Assembly: GCA_019779905.1 (NCBI GenBank)
Contig: JABAKE010000001.1
Span: forward strand, 124,001-188,000
Direction: 5' to 3'
DNA: 64,000 nucleotides
Origin: Modestobacter lapidis
Lineage (GTDB): Bacteria; Actinomycetota; Actinomycetes; Mycobacteriales; Geodermatophilaceae
Positions within the stretch are counted from its first letter, which is position 1; every line of letters begins with the position of its first letter. The position numbers were made by a program, and so were the translations under genes. Below are positions 34,740-44,405 of this stretch, one piece after another. Under the pieces are notes generated by a model. It was not told where the DNA came from, did not search any database, and saw nothing but the letters and a program-made list of their open reading frames with translations.

Positions 34740-35765
34740 TCAGCCGGCCGGCCGGGGCGGGGCGGTGCTGTCCCGGGTCACCAGGTCGGTGGCCAGCTCC
34801 AGCCGGGGGCTCTCGATCGCCTCGCCGCGCACCATCCGCAGCACGGTGCGGGTGGCGAGCATCCCCATCTGGGCGAGCGGCTGGTGCACCGTGGTCAGCG
34901 GCGGCGAGGCCCACCGCGAGCCCGGCAGGTCGTCGAACCCGACGATGCTGACGTCCTCGGGTACCCGCATCCCCCGCCGGCGCACCGCCTCGTAGGCGCC
35001 CAGCGCCATCTGGTCGTTGGCCGCGAAGACGGCGGTCGGCGGGTCGGGCAGGGCGAGCATCGCGGCCGCGCCCCGGAAACCGGACTCGTGCTCGAAGTCG
35101 CCGGCGACCACGAGGTCGGGGTCGACCAGCAGCCCGGCCGACTCCAGCGCCGCCCGGTGGCCGTCGAGGCGGGCGCGGCTGCAGAGCAGGGCCGGGGCCC
35201 CCTCGATGAAGCCGATGCGGCGGTGGCCGAGCTCGATGAGGTGGCGGGTGGCGCTGAGGCCGCCGGCCCAGTTCGCCGCGCCGATCGTCGGCACGTCCAG
35301 GGCGGGCACCCCCGCGGGGTCGATGACGACTGCGGGCACGTGCAGGCGCTGCAGCTCCGAGTGCAGGACCGGATCGACGGCGCTGGTCACCAGGATGGCG
35401 CCGTCGCTCTCCCGGGCGCGCAGCGCGATCAGCCACGAGCGGGCCTCGCTGGCCTTGCGGTGGATGGCGCAGACCACGGTGCCGACCCCGGCGGCGTGCG
35501 CGGTCGCCTCCACCCCGCGGATGATCTCCACCGCCCACGGGCTGTCCAGGTCGTTGAAGACCAGCTCGATCAGCCGGGCCTCGGTGTGCGGCCGTACCCC
35601 GCGGCGCCGGTACCCGTGGTCGCGCAGCAGCTGCTCGACCCGCTCGCGGGTGCCCGGCGCGACGTCGGAGCGGCCGTTGAGGACCCGCGAGACGGTGGGC
35701 ACCGAGACGCCGGCCTCGGCCGCGATGTCGGCGATCGTGACCGCGCGGGGCGGTGGGTCCGGCAC
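34740..35765 (-). CDS. LacI family transcriptional regulator
   Basis: The 341-residue regulator has the LacI helix-turn-helix and hinge (VTIADIAAEAGVSVPTVSRVLNGRSDVAPGTRERV) and a periplasmic-binding-protein-like sensor domain (ARLIELVFNDLDSPWAVEIIRGVEATAHAAGVGTVVC to LAQMGMLATRTVLRMV). The effector is probably a sugar. No sugar transport or breakdown genes stand nearby, so its targets lie elsewhere. GTG is used with GGAGGT upstream. Confidence 0.9.
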   Translation of the reverse strand: MPDPPPRAVTIADIAAEAGVSVPTVSRVLNGRSDVAPGTRERVEQLLRDHGYRRRGVRPHTEARLIELVFNDLDSPWAVEIIRGVEATAHAAGVGTVVCAIHRKASEARSWLIALRARESDGAILVTSAVDPVLHSELQRLHVPAVVIDPAGVPALDVPTIGAANWAGGLSATRHLIELGHRRIGFIEGAPALLCSRARLDGHRAALESAGLLVDPDLVVAGDFEHESGFRGAAAMLALPDPPTAVFAANDQMALGAYEAVRRRGMRVPEDVSIVGFDDLPGSRWASPPLTTVHQPLAQMGMLATRTVLRMVRGEAIESPRLELATDLVTRDSTAPPRPAG

Positions 35766-35850
35766 GGATCACCTCCAGGTCGGGGCCCACACCCTAGGGG
35801 AGTGGACCCGGGTGGAGCGGGGTAGGCGCATCCCCGACGAAGGAGGAGTC

Positions 35851-36273
35851 ATGCCGAAGACGACGAAGAGCGGCGAGGCGAAGCAGGACGAGATCCCGAG
35901 CACTCTGCAGCGGTCCGACGAGAAGGCGCAGCGCACGTTCGCCAAGGCCCACGACTCCGCTGCCGAGGAATACGGCGACGAGCAGCGGGCCAACCAGGTG
36001 GCCTGGGCGGCGGTCAAGCACACGCACGAGAAGGTCGGCGACCACTGGGAGCCCAAGGACGCCAAGGGCCCCAGCGACGCCCAGGCCGAGGGTGGCCGCG
36101 GCACCGACCGGGAGACCAAGGGCGGGGTGGACGCCAACGCCTCCAAGTCCCACCTCTACGAAGTGGCCCAGGAACTCGACATCGGAGGCCGCTCGACCAT
36201 GGACAAGGACGAGCTCGTCGACGCCATCCAGAAGGCGAACGACAAGGAGACCCGCAAGGCCCGCGAGGGCTGA
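35851..36273 (+). CDS. ChaB domain protein with Rho N-terminal-like tail
   Basis: The 140-residue protein has an N-terminal ChaB domain (EIPSTLQRSDEKAQRTFAKAHDSAAEEYGDEQRANQVAWAAVKH) and a C-terminal SAP/Rho-N-like helix-extended-helix (SKSHLYEVAQELDIGGRSTMDKDELVDAIQKAN). In between is a charged linker. ChaB was named in cation transport regulation, but the role of such fusions is unknown; the tail suggests nucleic acid binding. AAGGAGGAG precedes the ATG. Confidence 0.8.
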   Translation: MPKTTKSGEAKQDEIPSTLQRSDEKAQRTFAKAHDSAAEEYGDEQRANQVAWAAVKHTHEKVGDHWEPKDAKGPSDAQAEGGRGTDRETKGGVDANASKSHLYEVAQELDIGGRSTMDKDELVDAIQKANDKETRKAREG

Positions 36274-36293
36274 CCGCCGGTCAGCCGGACCGG

Positions 36294-37628
36294 TCAGCCC
36301 GGAATGAGGACGAATCCGGTCTGCCGCCCGTCGAGGTACTCCACCCCGCGGTCGGTGAGCGCGATGCCCTGCTCCAGCGCCATCCGCACCAGCTGGCCGC
36401 CCCACTCGGGCACCGGCACCCGCGTGCACAGCTCCAGGGCGTAGACGGTGTTCGGCTGCAGTGCTACGTCGCCGGCGCCGGGTACGCCGTCCTGCTGGTC
36501 CCACATCCCGATCGCCGGGCCGGCACCGTGTCCGTGCACACCGACCGGATGGGAGTAGACGTCCCCGTCGATGCCCTCGACGGCCGCCGCCGCCCGGGCC
36601 GCGGCGAGCACCTGGTTGCCGGTGCGGCCGGGCCGCAGCTCCGCCGTCGTGAGGTCCTGCAGCCGGTTGCCGACGGCGAGCGCCGCGACCAGCCCGGCGG
36701 GGGCGGCGGTCTCCCCGGCGCGCAGCACGTACCCGTTGCGCTGGGTGTCGGTGGTGAGGCCCAGCGTCGAGAGGCCGACGTCGCAGTGCACCAGGTCGCC
36801 GGGCTCGATCACCGCGTCGAACGGGACGCCGGGCAGCACGGCGCCGCGCTCGTCGACCAGTGGCGTACCCGCCCGCTGCAGCCCCACGGTCGGCTGGAAC
36901 CAGCCGTCGACGCCCAGGTCGGCGAAGCGCTGCCGGATCCACCAGGCGACGTCCAGCGCGGTGGTCCGGCCGACGGTGACCACCGCGGGGGAGTAGGCCT
37001 CGTCGATGACCTGGTGCACCAGCCGATTCATCGCGTGCATCGCCGCGATCTCCTCCGGCAGCCGCGTCTCCAGCCAGCCCACCGCCAGCGTCTCGGCCGG
37101 CACCACGCGCTCGGCGTGCGGGCCGAGCGCGGCCATCAGCAACCGGTGCTCGGTCACCGACAACCCGTCGGCGTGCGCGAAGACGGGGGAGACGTCGACG
37201 CCGATCGTCGCGGGTGCCGCCTGGTCGACGAAGCGGCGCAGTGCGGCCCACTGCGACTGCTCGGCGGGCAGCCCCGGAACCTCGTCCGGCTCCCAGGCGG
37301 GGAGGAACTGCCCGACCGGGTAGCGGGAGACTGCCGCCGCCGTCACTCCGTCGTCGCTGCGGTGGAACAGCAGGATGGTGCGCCGCCGCGCCGACAGCCA
37401 GCTCGCCGGCAGCAGCGTGGGCAGGACCGGGTCCTCGTTGTACTCCCGTCCGACGACCACCCACAGGTCGATCCCCGCCCGGTCCATCAGCGCCGGCATG
37501 AGGTCCAGCAGCCGCTGGGTCAGCCACCGGTCGCGCACCTCGGCCTGCTGGCGCAGGGACAGCGGCACGGTGCGCGTCGGGTCCGGCAGGGTGCGCCCGC
37601 TGGGGGTGCGCTCGGTGGACGTGGTCAT
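36294..37628 (-). CDS. M24 family metallopeptidase (Xaa-Pro peptidase-like)
   Basis: The 444-residue protein has an N-terminal creatinase-like domain (MDRAGIDLWVVVGREYNEDP) and a C-terminal pita-bread domain. Metal-ligand regions are GDLVHCDVGLSTLGLTTDTQR, SHPVGVHGHGAGPAIG and a late ALELCTRVPVPEWGG. Members cut X-Pro peptides or creatine-like amides; here a soluble peptidase is most likely. It is convergent with the ChaB gene. Confidence 0.8.
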   Translation of the reverse strand: MTTSTERTPSGRTLPDPTRTVPLSLRQQAEVRDRWLTQRLLDLMPALMDRAGIDLWVVVGREYNEDPVLPTLLPASWLSARRRTILLFHRSDDGVTAAAVSRYPVGQFLPAWEPDEVPGLPAEQSQWAALRRFVDQAAPATIGVDVSPVFAHADGLSVTEHRLLMAALGPHAERVVPAETLAVGWLETRLPEEIAAMHAMNRLVHQVIDEAYSPAVVTVGRTTALDVAWWIRQRFADLGVDGWFQPTVGLQRAGTPLVDERGAVLPGVPFDAVIEPGDLVHCDVGLSTLGLTTDTQRNGYVLRAGETAAPAGLVAALAVGNRLQDLTTAELRPGRTGNQVLAAARAAAAVEGIDGDVYSHPVGVHGHGAGPAIGMWDQQDGVPGAGDVALQPNTVYALELCTRVPVPEWGGQLVRMALEQGIALTDRGVEYLDGRQTGFVLIPG

Positions 37629-37677
37629 GCAGGGCAGGAAAGCAGACCGGTGCCCGTGGCACCGGACGGAGCCGCGG

Positions 37678-38823
37678 TCACGCGGTCTCGTCGGCGGGGT
37701 CGCGCGGGCGGGGCGGCGCCGCGCCGCGGGCCACCGTGACCCGGTCGCGCCCGGCGCGCTTGGCCTCGTACATCGCCGCATCGGCGCGGTCGATCAGCCG
37801 CCACAGCGCGTCGGTGACCTCGCCGACGGGCGTCGGGGCGGCCAGCGCCACGCCGATCGACACCGTCACCGCCCGGCCGGCCCCGGCGGCGCCCCGGGAC
37901 ACCGCCTGCCGGAGCCGCTCGGCGAGCCGGCGGGCCTCCGACGGATCGCTCACCAGCCCCAGCACCACGAGTTCCTCGCCCCCGGTGCGGGCCAGCACGT
38001 CGGCCGGCCGGACGGTCGTCGACAGCGCGGCCGCGACCGCACGCAGCACCGCGTCGCCGGCGGCGTGCCCGAAGTCGTCGTTGAGCCGCTTGAAGTGGTC
38101 CAGATCGAGCACCAGGGCGGCGACCCGCTGCCCGTCGCGGCGCGCCTGCCGCCAGATCCGCGGTGCCTGCGCGATCAGCCAGCGGCGGTTGGCCAGGCCG
38201 GTGAGCGGGTCGGTGGACGACAACGCCTCCGTCGCGGCGAGCAGCCGCTGCACGCGGCGACGGAGCAGGAACACCACCAGGGTGACCAGGTTCAGGACGG
38301 CGGAGTTCACGACGACCTGGACCGCCAGCGCCGCGGGGTCGGCGTAGTGGCCCGACAGCGCCGCCGCACAGGCGACGACGACCAGCACCATGTGCAGCGC
38401 CAGCGCCCGCGGGCCGAGGAACCAGGCCGCGGCGAAGCAGGCGAACAGCATCATCAGCGGCGGCGCGTACAGCAGCGGGTCGGTCGTCGTCCGGGCCACG
38501 ACGACGTAGACGGCGTCGCCCACCACGACGAGTGCGGCGGTCACCCGGGGGCCCACCGACTGCCAGACCGCCAGCGCCGCGCCCAGCACGAGCAGCAGGG
38601 CCATCGTCGTGGCGTACACCGGGCGGCTGACCCCGTCGTCGCGCAGGACACCGTCGATGAACAGGTTCATCGACCCCAGCGACGCCCCGGCCGCCAGCAG
38701 CGCGGCCAGGCACCAGGCCGCCAGGCGCTGGTCACCGGACCGGCCGGCCGGCGCCGGTTCCCGATACACCCGGTCCGTCGTTCGTCGCCCGCGCCACAGC
38801 CTGGGCACGCCCCCGCGTGTCAT
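37678..38823 (-). CDS. Membrane GGDEF protein (putative diguanylate cyclase)
   Basis: The 381-residue protein has about six N-terminal helices and a C-terminal GGDEF domain (DPLTGLANRRWL to VSIGVAL). The signature reads RTGGEELVVLG, that is GGEEL, so the last residue of the motif is Leu in place of Phe. The domain may be active, since GGEEF variants are, but the Leu is rare. No EAL part is present, and the helices resemble an uncharacterised sensory module. Confidence 0.87.
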   Translation of the reverse strand: MTRGGVPRLWRGRRTTDRVYREPAPAGRSGDQRLAAWCLAALLAAGASLGSMNLFIDGVLRDDGVSRPVYATTMALLLVLGAALAVWQSVGPRVTAALVVVGDAVYVVVARTTTDPLLYAPPLMMLFACFAAAWFLGPRALALHMVLVVVACAAALSGHYADPAALAVQVVVNSAVLNLVTLVVFLLRRRVQRLLAATEALSSTDPLTGLANRRWLIAQAPRIWRQARRDGQRVAALVLDLDHFKRLNDDFGHAAGDAVLRAVAAALSTTVRPADVLARTGGEELVVLGLVSDPSEARRLAERLRQAVSRGAAGAGRAVTVSIGVALAAPTPVGEVTDALWRLIDRADAAMYEAKRAGRDRVTVARGAAPPRPRDPADETA

Positions 38824-39021
38824 GGCAGCAGGATGCCCGCTCCGGCCCCGGAACACGTGGGTCCGGTGCGCGCGACACCAGCGGTCTCACCCGTACAGGG
38901 CATGGCGGGGTGGCGATCCGGACGACGATCCGGACGAGGGTCCGGACAGCGGCCGAGCGACCACGATGCCAGGGTGGGGGGCCGGGCGTGGACCGCACGC
39001 ACCCGAGGAGAGGAGTCGGCC

Positions 39022-39216
39022 GTGGACGAGGGTTCCTGGTTCTACTGTCTGAAGCACGACGCGGTGGAGACGCGCGACGGCTGCGCCGAGCGCCACCGGC
39101 TCGGGCCGTACGACACCCGGGCGGAGGCCGAGCAGGCGCTGCAGATCGTCGCCGAGCGCAACGAGAAGGCCGACGCCGAGGACCGCGCCTGGAAGGACGG
39201 GAAGCGGCCCGAGTGA
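39022..39216 (+). CDS. Conserved small actinobacterial protein (SPOR-like pattern)
   Basis: The 64-residue protein reads MDEGSWFYCLKHDAVETRDGC, then RLGPYDTRAEAEQALQIVAERNE. The closing half is the aromatic-YDTRAEAE-ALQ pattern seen in many tiny actinobacterial proteins of unknown role. Two cysteines (YCLKHDAVETRDGC) may bind metal. GTG 39022 has GAGGAGAGGAG upstream. Confidence 0.7.
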   Translation: MDEGSWFYCLKHDAVETRDGCAERHRLGPYDTRAEAEQALQIVAERNEKADAEDRAWKDGKRPE

Positions 39217-39312
39217 GCAGCTGACCGAGGCGCCGACCCCGCGCGGAGCCGCGCGGGCATGATCTGGGGAGGACGGCCCGGACTCCCGGGCCGCCGGGGG
39301 ACGGGAGACGTC

Positions 39313-40008
39313 ATGAGCGAGGGACGCGCGGTCGGGGACCTGGTGGTCGGCGTGCTCGGCGGCACCGGGGCGCAGGGCCGGGGGCTCGCCGTCCGGCTGG
39401 CCGCTGCCGGGCAGCGGGTGCTGCTCGGTTCGCGCGACGCCGACCGGGCGGCCGAGGTGGCCGCCACCGTCACCGAACGCTCGTCGGCGGCCGCCGGCGG
39501 AGTCGAGACCTCGGTGCAGGGTGGCTCGAACACCGACGTCGCCGGCGCCGCGGACCTGGTGATCGTGGCCGTCCCCTACGCCGGCCACGCCGACACCCTC
39601 GCCGAGCTGGCCTCACCGCTGGCCGGGAAGGTCGTCGTCGACTGCGTGGTGCCGATGGGCTGGGACGAGCTGGGCGCCTACGTGCTCGACGTCCCGGATG
39701 GCAGCGTGTGCCAGCAGGCCGCCGCGCTGCTGCCCGACAGCTTCGTCGTCGGCGCCTTCCACCATCTGTCCGCGGTCACCCTCGAGGACCTCTCGCTGCC
39801 CACCCTCGACGGCGACGTGCTCGTGGTCGGCGACGTTCGCGAGGCCACCGACCTGGTGCAGGCCCTGGCCGGTCGGCTGCCCGGCATGCGGGGCGTCTAC
39901 GCCGGCCGGCTGCGCAACGCGCGCCAGGTGGAGGCGCTGACGATCAACCTGGTCTCGGTCAACCGCCGCTACAAGGCCCACGCCGGCATCCGGGTCACCG
40001 ACGTCTGA
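39313..40008 (+). CDS. npdG: NADPH-dependent F420 reductase
   Basis: The 231-residue enzyme moves hydride between NADPH and coenzyme F420. It has the Rossmann motif VGVLGGTGAQGRGLAVRLAAAG with LLGSRD for NADP binding, DCVVPMGW, and the closing LTINLVSVNRRYKAHAGIRVTD typical of the family. Its presence supports an F420-using actinobacterium. The ATG at 39313 follows GGGAGACGTC. Confidence 0.9.
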   Translation: MSEGRAVGDLVVGVLGGTGAQGRGLAVRLAAAGQRVLLGSRDADRAAEVAATVTERSSAAAGGVETSVQGGSNTDVAGAADLVIVAVPYAGHADTLAELASPLAGKVVVDCVVPMGWDELGAYVLDVPDGSVCQQAAALLPDSFVVGAFHHLSAVTLEDLSLPTLDGDVLVVGDVREATDLVQALAGRLPGMRGVYAGRLRNARQVEALTINLVSVNRRYKAHAGIRVTDV

Positions 40009-40137
40009 GGTAAGCAAGGGAAGGGGACGTGACCACCGACTGGTGACGTGACCCGGTTGACCGAGAACGGACCCAGCGGCTCAACGCACGTCGGGACGGA
40101 TCCTGGCCGCGGTGCGGCCCGAAGGGTCGCGATGTGC

Positions 40138-40968
40138 TCAGTCGAACGAATGTTCCTTGCCCGGAAAAGAGCCCTCGCGGACCTCGGTGGCGTACTCCTG
40201 GGCCGCCGCGAGCAGCTGGCCGCGCAGGTCGGCGTACTTCTTCACGAATTTCGGTACCCGACCGGAGGTGAGGCCGGCCATGTCCGGCCAGACCAGCACC
40301 TGGGCGTCGCAGTCGACGCCGGCGCCGATGCCGATCGTCGGGATGGCCAGCTCCCTGGTCACCTGGCCGGCGATCGCAGCGGGCACCATCTCCAGGACGA
40401 CGGCGAAGGCCCCGGCCTCCTGTACCGCGTGCGCGTCGGCCAGCAACTGGTCGGCCCCGGCGCCCCGGCCCTGCACCCGGAACCCGCCCAGCGCGTGCTC
40501 GCTCTGCGGGGTGAAACCGATGTGCGCCATGACCGGGACGCCGTTCTCGGCCAGCTTCCGGATCTGCGGCGCGACCCGCAGGCCGCCCTCGAGCTTGACC
40601 GCCTGCGCCCCGCCCTCCTTCATCATCCGGACGGCGGTGCCGAACGCCTGCTCCGCCGACAGCTCGTAGCTGCCGAAGGGCAGGTCGGCCACGACTAGCG
40701 CCCGCGTGGTGGAGCGGGTGACCGCCCTGGTCATCAGCAGCAGGTCCTCGACGGTGACCGGCACGGTGGAGCTGTGCCCGAGGACGACGTTGCCCGCCGA
40801 ATCGCCGACCAGCAGGACCGGGATGCCCGCCTCCTCGAACACCGCCGCGGCGTAGGTGTCGTAGGCGGTGAGCATCGCCCACCGCTCACCCCGGGCCTTG
40901 GCCTGCTGCAGGTGGTGCACGCGCACCCGCGCGGAGGAGCCCCCGCCGTAGAGCACGGATTCCGTCAT
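40138..40968 (-). CDS. panB: 3-methyl-2-oxobutanoate hydroxymethyltransferase
   Basis: PanB adds a hydroxymethyl group from methylene-THF to ketoisovalerate, the first step to pantothenate and CoA. The 276-residue protein shows [34 protein letters not shown], the metal and substrate region, and [17 protein letters not shown] and TIGIGAG. It overlaps nadE by 4 nt, an NAD-CoA cofactor pair. panC and panD are not in the window. Confidence 0.95.
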   Translation of the reverse strand: MTESVLYGGGSSARVRVHHLQQAKARGERWAMLTAYDTYAAAVFEEAGIPVLLVGDSAGNVVLGHSSTVPVTVEDLLLMTRAVTRSTTRALVVADLPFGSYELSAEQAFGTAVRMMKEGGAQAVKLEGGLRVAPQIRKLAENGVPVMAHIGFTPQSEHALGGFRVQGRGAGADQLLADAHAVQEAGAFAVVLEMVPAAIAGQVTRELAIPTIGIGAGVDCDAQVLVWPDMAGLTSGRVPKFVKKYADLRGQLLAAAQEYATEVREGSFPGKEHSFD

Positions 40969-42806
40969 GGCACAGCCCCTTCGCGGACGCTGGGCAGGGA
41001 CTCCCGCCAGCGGTTGGTGATCGGCAGGCGCCGGTCACGGCCGAACGCCTTCAGCGAGATCTTGGTACCCGGTGCGGACTGGCGGCGCTTGAACTCCGAC
41101 ATGTCGACCAGCCGCAGCACCCGGGCTACCACCGCCGGGTCGTGGCCCCGCTCCAGCAGCTCGGCCATGCCCAGGTCGCGGTCGACGTAGTCGGCGACGA
41201 CGGCGTCGAGCTCCTCGTAGGAGGGCAGCGAGTCGGAGTCCTGCTGGCCGGGTGCCAGCTCGGCCGACGGCGGCTTGTCGATGGAGTTCTGCGGGATCGG
41301 CTCGGTCTCCCCCAGCTCACGGGCGCGGGCGTTGCGCCAGCGGGACAGCTCCCAGACCAGCGTCTTGGGCACGTCCTTGATCGGGGCGAACCCCCCGGCG
41401 GCGTCGCCGTAGAGCGTGGAGTACCCGACGGCGACCTCGCTCTTGTTGCTGGTGGCCAGCAGCAGGTGGCCGTGCTGGTTGGACAGCCCCATCAGCAGGG
41501 TGCCGCGCACCCGCGCCTGCAGGTTCTCCGCCGCGACGCCGGTGAGCTCCACCGAGCCGCGGAAGGCCGCCACCATGGGCGCGATCGGGACGACGGAGTA
41601 GTGCAGCCCGAGCCGCTGCGCCGAGTCGGCCGCGTCGCTCAGTGAGTGCTCGCTGGAGTACTCGCTGGGCAGCGCCACCCCGTGCACCCGGTCGGCCCCG
41701 AGGGCGTCGACGGCGAGCGCGGCGACCATCGCGGAGTCGATGCCCCCGGACAGGCCGAACACCACCGACGGCATGCCGTTCTTGTCGATGAAGTCGCGCA
41801 GCCCCAGCACCAGCGCCCGCCACACCTCCTCGCAGTCGCCGAGCGGCTCGGCGATGCTGCCCGGCCGCGGGTCGAAGGCGGGCAGCGGCTCTTCCGACAG
41901 CAGGTGGCGGGTGACGGTCATCGGGCCGATCCGGCCCTCCCGGCGCCCGGGGACGGCGGCCGGGTCGATGGCCAGGTCGACGGTCGCCAGGTGCTCGACG
42001 AACTGCGGCGCGCGGGCCAGCAGCTGCCCGTCGGGGGCGACGGCCAGCGAGTCGCCGTCGAAGACCAGCTCGTCCTGCCCGCCCACCTGGTTGCAGTAGA
42101 CGACCGTGGCGCGGGCCTCGGCGGCGCGGCGGCGGACCAGCGGCAGCCGCAGGTCGTCCTTGGCCCGCTCGTAGGGGGAGGCGTTGGGGGAGACGACGAC
42201 GTCGACGCCGGCCCGGCCGGCGATCCCGCAGGGGCCGCCCTCGACCCACAGGTCCTCGCAGATGGTGAGGGCCACGTCGACGCCGTGCAGCCGCACCACC
42301 GGGAGCTCGGTGCCCGGCACGAAGTAGCGGGCCTCGTCGAAGACGCCGTAGTTGGGCAGGTGCCGCTTGTAGTAGCGGACGACGACCTCCCCGCCGTACA
42401 GCAGGGCCGCGGCGTTGCGCGGGGCACCGCGGCGCGGGTTGGCGTCGCCGGGTGCGTCCTCGTCGCCGGTCGGCGCGCGGTCGACCGGAGCCGGCCCGCT
42501 GCCCGGCGTGTGCGCCAGGTACCCGACCACCACCGCGGTGCCGCCCAGCCCCTGGTCGGCCAGGTCGGCGGCCAGGCCGACCAGCGCCTGCTCGCTCGCC
42601 CGGGCGAACGACTCGCGCAGGACGAGGTCCTCCGGCGGGTACCCGGTCAGCGTCATCTCGGGGAACACCACTAGGTGGGCGCCGGCCCCGGCGGCCCGGG
42701 CGGCCCACCGGTGGACGAGGTCCACGTTGCCGGCCAGGTCGCCGACCCGGGTGTCGACCTGGGCCAGGGCCACCCGCAACTGGCGCGTTCGCTGCTCGTC
42801 GCTCAC
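40965..42806 (-). CDS. nadE: Glutamine-dependent NAD+ synthase
   Basis: The 613-residue enzyme has an N-terminal nitrilase-like amidase domain ([34 protein letters not shown], with ITICEDLW-like TICEDLW holding the Cys) and a C-terminal NAD synthetase ([32 protein letters not shown]). Ammonia released from glutamine amidates deamido-NAD. The GTG at 42806 is used since it opens at the amidase domain; the upstream frame is antisense to other DNA. It precedes panB in one operon. Confidence 0.95.
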   Translation of the reverse strand: MSDEQRTRQLRVALAQVDTRVGDLAGNVDLVHRWAARAAGAGAHLVVFPEMTLTGYPPEDLVLRESFARASEQALVGLAADLADQGLGGTAVVVGYLAHTPGSGPAPVDRAPTGDEDAPGDANPRRGAPRNAAALLYGGEVVVRYYKRHLPNYGVFDEARYFVPGTELPVVRLHGVDVALTICEDLWVEGGPCGIAGRAGVDVVVSPNASPYERAKDDLRLPLVRRRAAEARATVVYCNQVGGQDELVFDGDSLAVAPDGQLLARAPQFVEHLATVDLAIDPAAVPGRREGRIGPMTVTRHLLSEEPLPAFDPRPGSIAEPLGDCEEVWRALVLGLRDFIDKNGMPSVVFGLSGGIDSAMVAALAVDALGADRVHGVALPSEYSSEHSLSDAADSAQRLGLHYSVVPIAPMVAAFRGSVELTGVAAENLQARVRGTLLMGLSNQHGHLLLATSNKSEVAVGYSTLYGDAAGGFAPIKDVPKTLVWELSRWRNARARELGETEPIPQNSIDKPPSAELAPGQQDSDSLPSYEELDAVVADYVDRDLGMAELLERGHDPAVVARVLRLVDMSEFKRRQSAPGTKISLKAFGRDRRLPITNRWRESLPSVREGAVP

Positions 42807-43003
42807 CGGGCCAGTCTGGTCGGCACCGTGCGGGCGTGGCCAGGCGGGGACGCCGGCTGCCGGTGGCGCCCGTCGCACCGGCCCCCGCCGCTGCCGAGCG
42901 CCCGCGACACGCGGGGACCTTCTCCGGTCGCGTTGGCCACCCGGTACCCGGAGGAGGCAGGCTTGGGGCCGCCGACACACACGCGAAACAGGTGGACCCG
43001 ATC

Positions 43004-44353
43004 ATGGCGAGCATGGACCGACAGCAGGAGTTCGTCCTGCGCACCCTCGAAGAGCGCGACATCCGGTTCGTGCGGCTCTGGTTCACCGACGTCTCGGGCT
43101 ATCTCAAGGCCGTCGCGGTGGCCCCGGCCGAGATCGAGGCGGCCTTCGCGGAGGGCATCGGCTTCGACGGCTCGGCGATCGAGGGCTTCGCCCGGGTCTA
43201 CGAGTCCGACATGCTCGCCAAGCCCGACCCGGGCACCTTCCAGGTGCTCCCGGCCACCCGTGGCCAGGTCAGCGAGACCGCGCGGATGTTCTGCGACATC
43301 ACGCTGCCCGACGGGTCCCCGGCCTGGGCCGACCCGCGGCACGTGCTGCGCCGGGCGCTGGCCAAGGCCGCCGACATGGGCTTCACCTTCTACACCCACC
43401 CCGAGATCGAGTTCTTCCTGCTCAAGGATCTCCCCACCGACGGCAGCCCGCCCGAGCCGGCCGACAACGGCGGCTACTTCGACCTGTCCACGCACAACGT
43501 GGCGCACGACTTCCGGCGCGAGGCAGTCTTCGCCCTCGAGGCGATGGGCATCTCGGTGGAGTTCAGCCACCACGAGGTCGCGCCCGGCCAGCAGGAGATC
43601 GACCTGCGCTACGCCGACGCACTGTCGATGGCCGACAACATCATGACGTTGCGCCACGTCGTGCGTGAGGTCGCGCTCGCCCAGGGGGTGCACGCCACCT
43701 TCATGCCCAAGCCGTTCACCGACCTGGCCGGCTCGGCGATGCACACCCACCTGTCGCTGTTCGAGGGCGACCGGAACGCCTTCCACGACCCGGCCGACCC
43801 GATGCGGCTGTCCACCACGGCCAAGCAGTTCATCGCCGGGCTGCTGGTGCACGCCCGGGAGGTGACGGCGGTGACCAACCAGACCGTCAACTCCTACCGC
43901 CGCCTGCTGGCCGGCACCGAGGCGCCGACCGCGGCGACGTGGGGCCGGGCCAACCGCTCCGCGCTGGTGCGGCTGCCCGAGTACAAGCCGAACAAGGGCA
44001 ACTCGGCCCGGGTCGAGGTCCGGTCGCCGGACTCCGCCTGCAACCCCTACCTGACCTTCGCGGTGCTCCTGGCCGCCGGGCTGCGCGGGATCGAGAAGGG
44101 CTACGAGCTGCCGGCCGAGGCCGAGGACGACGTCTGGTCGCTGACCGACACCGAGCGGCGGGCGGCCGGCTACCAGGACCTGCCGGTGTCCCTGGGCGAG
44201 GCGCTCAGCGCGATGCAGGGCAGCGAGCTGGTCGCCGAGACCCTGGGCGAGCACGTCTTCGACTTCTTCCTGCGCAACAAGTGGGAGGAGTTCAACACCT
44301 ACCGCCGCAACGTGACCCCGTTCGAGCTCCAGCGCTACCTCCCCGGCCTCTAA
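43004..44353 (+). CDS. glnA2: Type I glutamine synthetase, GlnA2 group
   Basis: The 449-residue protein closely follows M. tuberculosis GlnA2: DRQQEFVLRTLEERDIRFVRLWFTDVSG, GIGFDGSAIEGFARV, HPEIEFFLL, VEFSHHEVAPGQQEIDLRYADAL and MHTHLSLFEGD. The C-terminus (EEFNTYRRNVTPFELQRYL) lacks the tyrosine adenylylation motif of GlnA1, so GlnE would not control it. An AGGTGG site favours ATG 43004 over ATG 43013. Members may act on glutamine or on D-glutamine/isoglutamine; some paralogues act on polyamines. Confidence 0.92.
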   Translation: MASMDRQQEFVLRTLEERDIRFVRLWFTDVSGYLKAVAVAPAEIEAAFAEGIGFDGSAIEGFARVYESDMLAKPDPGTFQVLPATRGQVSETARMFCDITLPDGSPAWADPRHVLRRALAKAADMGFTFYTHPEIEFFLLKDLPTDGSPPEPADNGGYFDLSTHNVAHDFRREAVFALEAMGISVEFSHHEVAPGQQEIDLRYADALSMADNIMTLRHVVREVALAQGVHATFMPKPFTDLAGSAMHTHLSLFEGDRNAFHDPADPMRLSTTAKQFIAGLLVHAREVTAVTNQTVNSYRRLLAGTEAPTAATWGRANRSALVRLPEYKPNKGNSARVEVRSPDSACNPYLTFAVLLAAGLRGIEKGYELPAEAEDDVWSLTDTERRAAGYQDLPVSLGEALSAMQGSELVAETLGEHVFDFFLRNKWEEFNTYRRNVTPFELQRYLPGL

Positions 44354-44355
44354 CC

Positions 44356-44381
44356 GGGCTTTCGGTACCGAAAGTCCGGAG
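44356..44381. promoter_or_regulatory. Perfect palindrome CTTTCGGTACCGAAAG
   Basis: CTTTCGGTACCGAAAG (44359-44374) is a 16-bp perfect inverted repeat within CCGGGCTTT...AAAGTCCGG. It sits just after the glnA2 stop and about 20 bp before the -10 box of the amidotransferase gene. It could be a terminator of glnA2 or an operator; symmetry without a loop of normal size favours a protein-binding site. Confidence 0.45.
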
Positions 44382-44393
44382 GGCGGTCGCGGT

Positions 44394-44399
44394 TAACCT
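44394..44399 (+). promoter_or_regulatory. -10 box TAACCT, leaderless start
   Basis: TAACCT ends 6 nt before the GTG at 44406. The amidotransferase and glnE would be transcribed from here, separate from glnA2. Confidence 0.45.
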
Positions 44400-44405
44400 C
44401 TGGGG

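Noticed and set aside
40009-40137. Gene or structured RNA between npdG and panB
   Set aside because: The 129-bp gap between convergent genes shows no strong hairpin, no ribosome-binding site and no conserved motif.
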